From positions 1-32,288 of the forward strand of contig JAFMCK010000006.1 in assembly GCA_017857825.1 (NCBI GenBank): a stretch of DNA of 32,288 nt. The letters are read 5' to 3'. Below are positions 29,718 through 32,288 of the stretch, piece by piece. Below the pieces are notes generated by a model. That model made no database searches. It worked only from the letters and a program-made list of their open reading frames with translations, and was not told where the DNA came from. This DNA comes from Rhodospirillales bacterium (GTDB taxonomy: Bacteria > Pseudomonadota > Alphaproteobacteria > Rhodospirillales > Casp-alpha2). The position numbers and the translations under genes were made by a program. Each line of letters begins with the position of its first letter. Position 1 is the stretch's first letter.

Positions 29718-30629
29718 TTACGTCGATGCAGCGTGATCGTCGCCGAAATATTTTTTCTTGGCGAGCGATTGGCTTTCATAAATGGAGCCGGATTTCAGTG
29801 GACCTGGGTATGGCAGGCGGATTGGTGCTGCAACAAGCCGGGGCTCAACTGTCGGCTCTCCGGCGATAATGGTGTTGATGTAGTTTTCCCAAGATCCAAT
29901 GCGATCCATCCCGCGGATATCCCATGCGTCCGCAGCGGCGATTTGAAACAACAGCAACCTTCTGCTTTTGCCGGATGTATTTTTTCCCGAGCCGTGTACC
30001 ATTCGGACATGGTGAAAACTGCAAGATCCGGCGGTGCCGGTAATTTGCTCGGCACGTGAAAGATCAATGTCACATGCTTCGGGATTCATCGCCCCGATGA
30101 AGCGACCATCCTGATGGTGATCAAACGTCGGGCCTTTATGTGATCCGGGGATGCATAGCAGCGGGCCGTTGTTTTCCGTCATGTCATCAAGCATGACACC
30201 AACCGCCAGCACATCATCGTTGGTGTGCGGGTAAAACGCCCAATCTTGATGCCATTCAACGGCCGCCCCATAATCAGCAGACTTCAGATTGATCTTCGAG
30301 CCATGCATGCGCAGGTTCTTGCCGATCAGGGCCGTTAGTGCTGCGATCAAGCGTGGTCGTCTGGCCATCTTGTTAAATACTGAATGATGTAGGAAAGGTT
30401 CCTTAATGCGGCGCACGCGCGGCGTATCCGGCGTGTGGCTAGGTTCCAGATCAATAACATCGGTGTGATCACTGAGACCGTGGGCGCTTTCAATTAATTC
30501 GTCCAGGGCGTCCGTCATTTCTTTGATGTCGGCCGGCGAGAAAATATCATCAACGACAACAAAGCCTTTTTCTTTGTATTCGTCTATTTGCGCATCACAG
30601 ATGACGGGTTGTTTCAGGTTGGTATCCAT
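29718..30629 (-). CDS. PhyH-family Fe(II)/2-oxoglutarate dioxygenase
   Basis: The 303-residue protein has the phytanoyl-CoA dioxygenase fold: VDDIFSPADIKEMTDALDELI, the metal-binding HxD in VEWHQDWAFYPHTNDD (His127, Asp129), distal His212 in HHVRMVHGSGKN, and Arg223/224 for 2-oxoglutarate. The PGSHKGP turn is also family-typical. Members hydroxylate diverse small acids and side chains. As the first enzyme gene after the GntR regulator it probably generates the hydroxy acid used by the two dehydrogenases. The ATG has AAAGG about 9 bases upstream. Substrate is not predictable from sequence. Confidence 0.92.
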   Translation of the reverse strand: MDTNLKQPVICDAQIDEYKEKGFVVVDDIFSPADIKEMTDALDELIESAHGLSDHTDVIDLEPSHTPDTPRVRRIKEPFLHHSVFNKMARRPRLIAALTALIGKNLRMHGSKINLKSADYGAAVEWHQDWAFYPHTNDDVLAVGVMLDDMTENNGPLLCIPGSHKGPTFDHHQDGRFIGAMNPEACDIDLSRAEQITGTAGSCSFHHVRMVHGSGKNTSGKSRRLLLFQIAAADAWDIRGMDRIGSWENYINTIIAGEPTVEPRLVAAPIRLPYPGPLKSGSIYESQSLAKKKYFGDDHAAST

Positions 30630-30660
30630 CGAGGCGGCCTTTCTTTAGATGCGGGTCTGA

Positions 30661-31380
30661 TTAAATTGGTGAACTGAAGTGTTCAGGAAAGTGTGCCCGG
30701 ATTTCTTCGGTCGCAGAGACGGTTCCTTTGATATGTTCGCGGACGGCGAACTCAGCCGCGTCAGGATCACCTGATGTGATTGCGTCGATAATGGCGTTGT
30801 GATCTTTGATGATCGCAGATGCTTTGCCTTTTGTCGGCAAGTGCAAATGGCGGAGACGGTCAAGATGCGCCCGGCGCGCATGAATAATATCCCACAACCC
30901 CCCGACACTTGCCATTTCGTACATGCTGCGATGAAATTTACCGTCCGCCTCTGTAAAGGCGGCAAGATCATTTGCTTTCAAGTGTGCAGTTTGATGTTGG
31001 ACGATGCTGCGTAAATCGATCAATTGTGTTTCGGTAATTTTACCGCAGAGCGCCCGCGCGATTTCGACTTCGACACTGCGCCGCAGAAAGTGGGCCTCGC
31101 GCGCCCTTTGAACATCAATATAGGCAACTTCTGTTCGGGACTGCGGAAAGATATCGACCAGTCCTTCTTCCTCAAGCAGCATGAAGGCTTCGCGCACCGG
31201 AGTCTGGCTGACACCATACCTTGATGCGATTTCTTTTTTTGACAGCTGAGTGCCGGGCGGCAACGTCAGGTCGATCACCTGTTGCCGAAGCGCAGCATAG
31301 ATTTGTTGCGTGGCTGACACCCGTTGGCTTTTCGGTTGGGACGTATCGGGTCTCATACTTGTGGAAACTTCGGTTGGCAT
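30661..31380 (-). CDS. GntR/FadR-type (FCD) transcriptional regulator
   Basis: The 239-residue protein has a winged helix-turn-helix at about 24-90 (QQIYAALRQQVIDLTLPPGTQLSKKEIASRYGVSQTPVREAFMLLEEEGLVDI) and an all-helical FCD ligand domain at about 95-220 (FLRRSVEVEIAR, ADGKFHRSMYEMA, DHNAIIDAITSGDPDAAEFAVREHI). The FCD domain binds metal-coordinated carboxylates in relatives. It is transcribed with the catabolic operon and divergent from the TRAP gene. The palindrome in the divergent spacer is a likely binding site, allowing control of both uptake and catabolism. Confidence 0.93.
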   Translation of the reverse strand: MPTEVSTSMRPDTSQPKSQRVSATQQIYAALRQQVIDLTLPPGTQLSKKEIASRYGVSQTPVREAFMLLEEEGLVDIFPQSRTEVAYIDVQRAREAHFLRRSVEVEIARALCGKITETQLIDLRSIVQHQTAHLKANDLAAFTEADGKFHRSMYEMASVGGLWDIIHARRAHLDRLRHLHLPTKGKASAIIKDHNAIIDAITSGDPDAAEFAVREHIKGTVSATEEIRAHFPEHFSSPI

Positions 31381-31466
31381 TTTATGTCTCGTATAACGGG
31401 ATTTTTACGCTGCTTCACGGATTAATATCTTGACTCTGATACTGATAATTTGGAACATCAGATGTC

Positions 31467-31482
31467 AACTGATATATCAGTT
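31467..31482. promoter_or_regulatory. Probable GntR operator, 16-bp perfect palindrome AACTGATATATCAGTT
   Basis: TGATATATCA cores are common among FCD-type GntR sites. Extra half-sites lie nearby (ACTGATAA at 31441, TCAGTTG at 31485). A TTGACA-like -35 for the minus-strand operon (31468-31463) overlaps its left edge, and a weak plus-strand pair (TTGGAA at 31450, TATATC at 31473) puts the palindrome over the TRAP promoter, so one regulator could act on both. Confidence 0.7.
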
Positions 31483-31542
31483 TGTCAGTTGTAAAAACAA
31501 TAAAACAAAATAAACAAACGATCAGATTGGGAGGTCACTTAA

Positions 31543-32288
31543 ATGTTCAAGAAATCGCTTATTGCCCTGTCGCTTGGGGCGCTTGTGCTGTCGGCTGCAC
31601 CGGATAGTGCCGATGCCAAAACCTTGAAAGTTCAAGCCAGCTCCAAGGCTGGAGATTGGGCGCACCGATTTATGACCGACAAATGGGCGCCGAAACTTGA
31701 CGCCATGACCGGCGGTGAAATTAAAATTGATGTATTACCGACGAAAGCCGTCGTGCCGCACCGCGAAACAATCGACGCGGTCGCCAACGGTATTCTTGAT
31801 GGGGACTTGAACGCTGTTTCATATTTCTCTGGTCGCGATCCGGCATTTGCCATCATCGGCGACCTGATTGCCGGTTACGATACCGTCGACCAAGTTCGGA
31901 CGTTTTGTGAGTACGGCGGCGGTAAGGAAATACTGCAAAAGCTCTATGACAAATACACCAAAGGTCAGGTGCATGTTGTTGGTTGTGGCCCTTACGCCAA
32001 GGAAGCATTTGTCTCAACGGTCCCGATTAGAACCGTTGCCGATTTTGCCGGCGTGAAAGTGCGTTCGCCTGAAGGTCTTGCTGCTGAAGTCTTCAAGCGC
32101 GCGGGTGCGTCGCCGGTCTCCTTGCCGTTCTCCGAAGTTTATACAGCGCTTGAGAAGAAAGTTATCGACGCTGCCGATGCATCTGCGCACGTCAACAACA
32201 ATGCGAGCGGCATGTATAAGGTTGCCAAGTTCCCGATCTATCCCGGCATTCACTCCATGGCTGTTCTGCAGTTCATCGTGAACAAAAA
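31543..32288 (+). CDS. dctP: TRAP transporter periplasmic binding protein DctP (3' end outside window)
   Basis: The track omits this open frame because it has no stop before the window ends. It encodes at least 248 residues. A signal peptide (MFKKSLIALSLGALVLSAAPDSADA) precedes the DctP fold: TLKVQASSKAGDWAHRF, DKWAPKLDAMTGGEIKIDVLP, ETIDAVANGILDGDL, FAGVKVRSPEGLAAEVFKRAGASPVSLPFSEVYTALEKKVIDAAD. The last stretch includes the Arg that pairs with the substrate carboxylate in the family (KVRSPEG). GGGAGG lies 8 bases before the ATG. The permease subunits would be expected downstream. Divergent with the GntR operon, it should import that operon's substrate, likely a carboxylate. Confidence 0.93.
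   Translation, partial: MFKKSLIALSLGALVLSAAPDSADAKTLKVQASSKAGDWAHRFMTDKWAPKLDAMTGGEIKIDVLPTKAVVPHRETIDAVANGILDGDLNAVSYFSGRDPAFAIIGDLIAGYDTVDQVRTFCEYGGGKEILQKLYDKYTKGQVHVVGCGPYAKEAFVSTVPIRTVADFAGVKVRSPEGLAAEVFKRAGASPVSLPFSEVYTALEKKVIDAADASAHVNNNASGMYKVAKFPIYPGIHSMAVLQFIVNK

Overview
The window looks like part of an alphaproteobacterial chromosome, probably a marine Rhodospirillales-type lineage. The grounds are moderate GC with GC-rich third positions, many periplasmic proteins and lipoproteins, a TRAP solute-binding protein, and an HpaI/AtuA/PhyH catabolic operon. This placement rests on gene content only. I saw no rRNA, tRNA or CRISPR array.

Region A (1-8214, plus strand) is a compact run of mostly unrecognised envelope genes, many with ATGA or TAATG stop/start overlaps. 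In order: the 3' end of a Pro/Ala-rich protein; a TonB-like-topology protein (one membrane helix plus a long Pro-rich spacer); a lipoprotein; a secreted protein; an ExbD-like single-pass protein; a secreted SLT lytic transglycosylase; a large cytosolic protein; a small anti-sigma-like protein; and a membrane protein whose N-terminal domain resembles the Lon (S16) protease domain with its Ser/Lys dyad. Region B (8404-9121) is a complete IS1595-family insertion sequence with 13-bp inverted repeats and a perfect 8-bp target duplication (TTAGCTGG). Region C (9220-17573, plus strand) is an eight-gene operon of secreted proteins and lipoproteins related to the CsgG/FlgT/LPP20 outer-membrane families, including a tandem pair of paralogous lipoproteins. 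Regions A and C may be one envelope system split by the IS. This is the best candidate in the window for an undescribed machine.

Region D (about 17.6-25.1 kb) is a patchwork: a chimeric pseudogene (N-terminal VIT/CCC1 transporter fragment joined in frame to the C-terminal end of a TRAP DctM permease, with an internal TAG); an IclR regulator; a 2,2-dialkylglycine decarboxylase-like PLP enzyme; an EmrA/EmrB-type efflux pair with a divergent MarR regulator and its palindromic operator; and a PanE-family reductase. A diverged 42-bp direct repeat (34/42 identical) lies at each edge of this block, suggesting a mobile or recombined segment.

Region E (25111-31380, minus strand) is a tight catabolic operon: GntR regulator, PhyH-type 2OG oxygenase, D-2-hydroxyacid dehydrogenase, Ldh/ComC-type dehydrogenase, HpaI-type aldolase, AtuA-like protein and AtuA-associated small protein. 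It diverges from a TRAP transporter binding-protein gene (31543 to window end). A 16-bp perfect palindrome in the divergent spacer is the probable GntR operator. The logic is uptake of a carboxylate by TRAP, oxidation or inversion of a hydroxy-acid centre by the two dehydrogenases, and aldol cleavage. The substrate cannot be read from the sequence.
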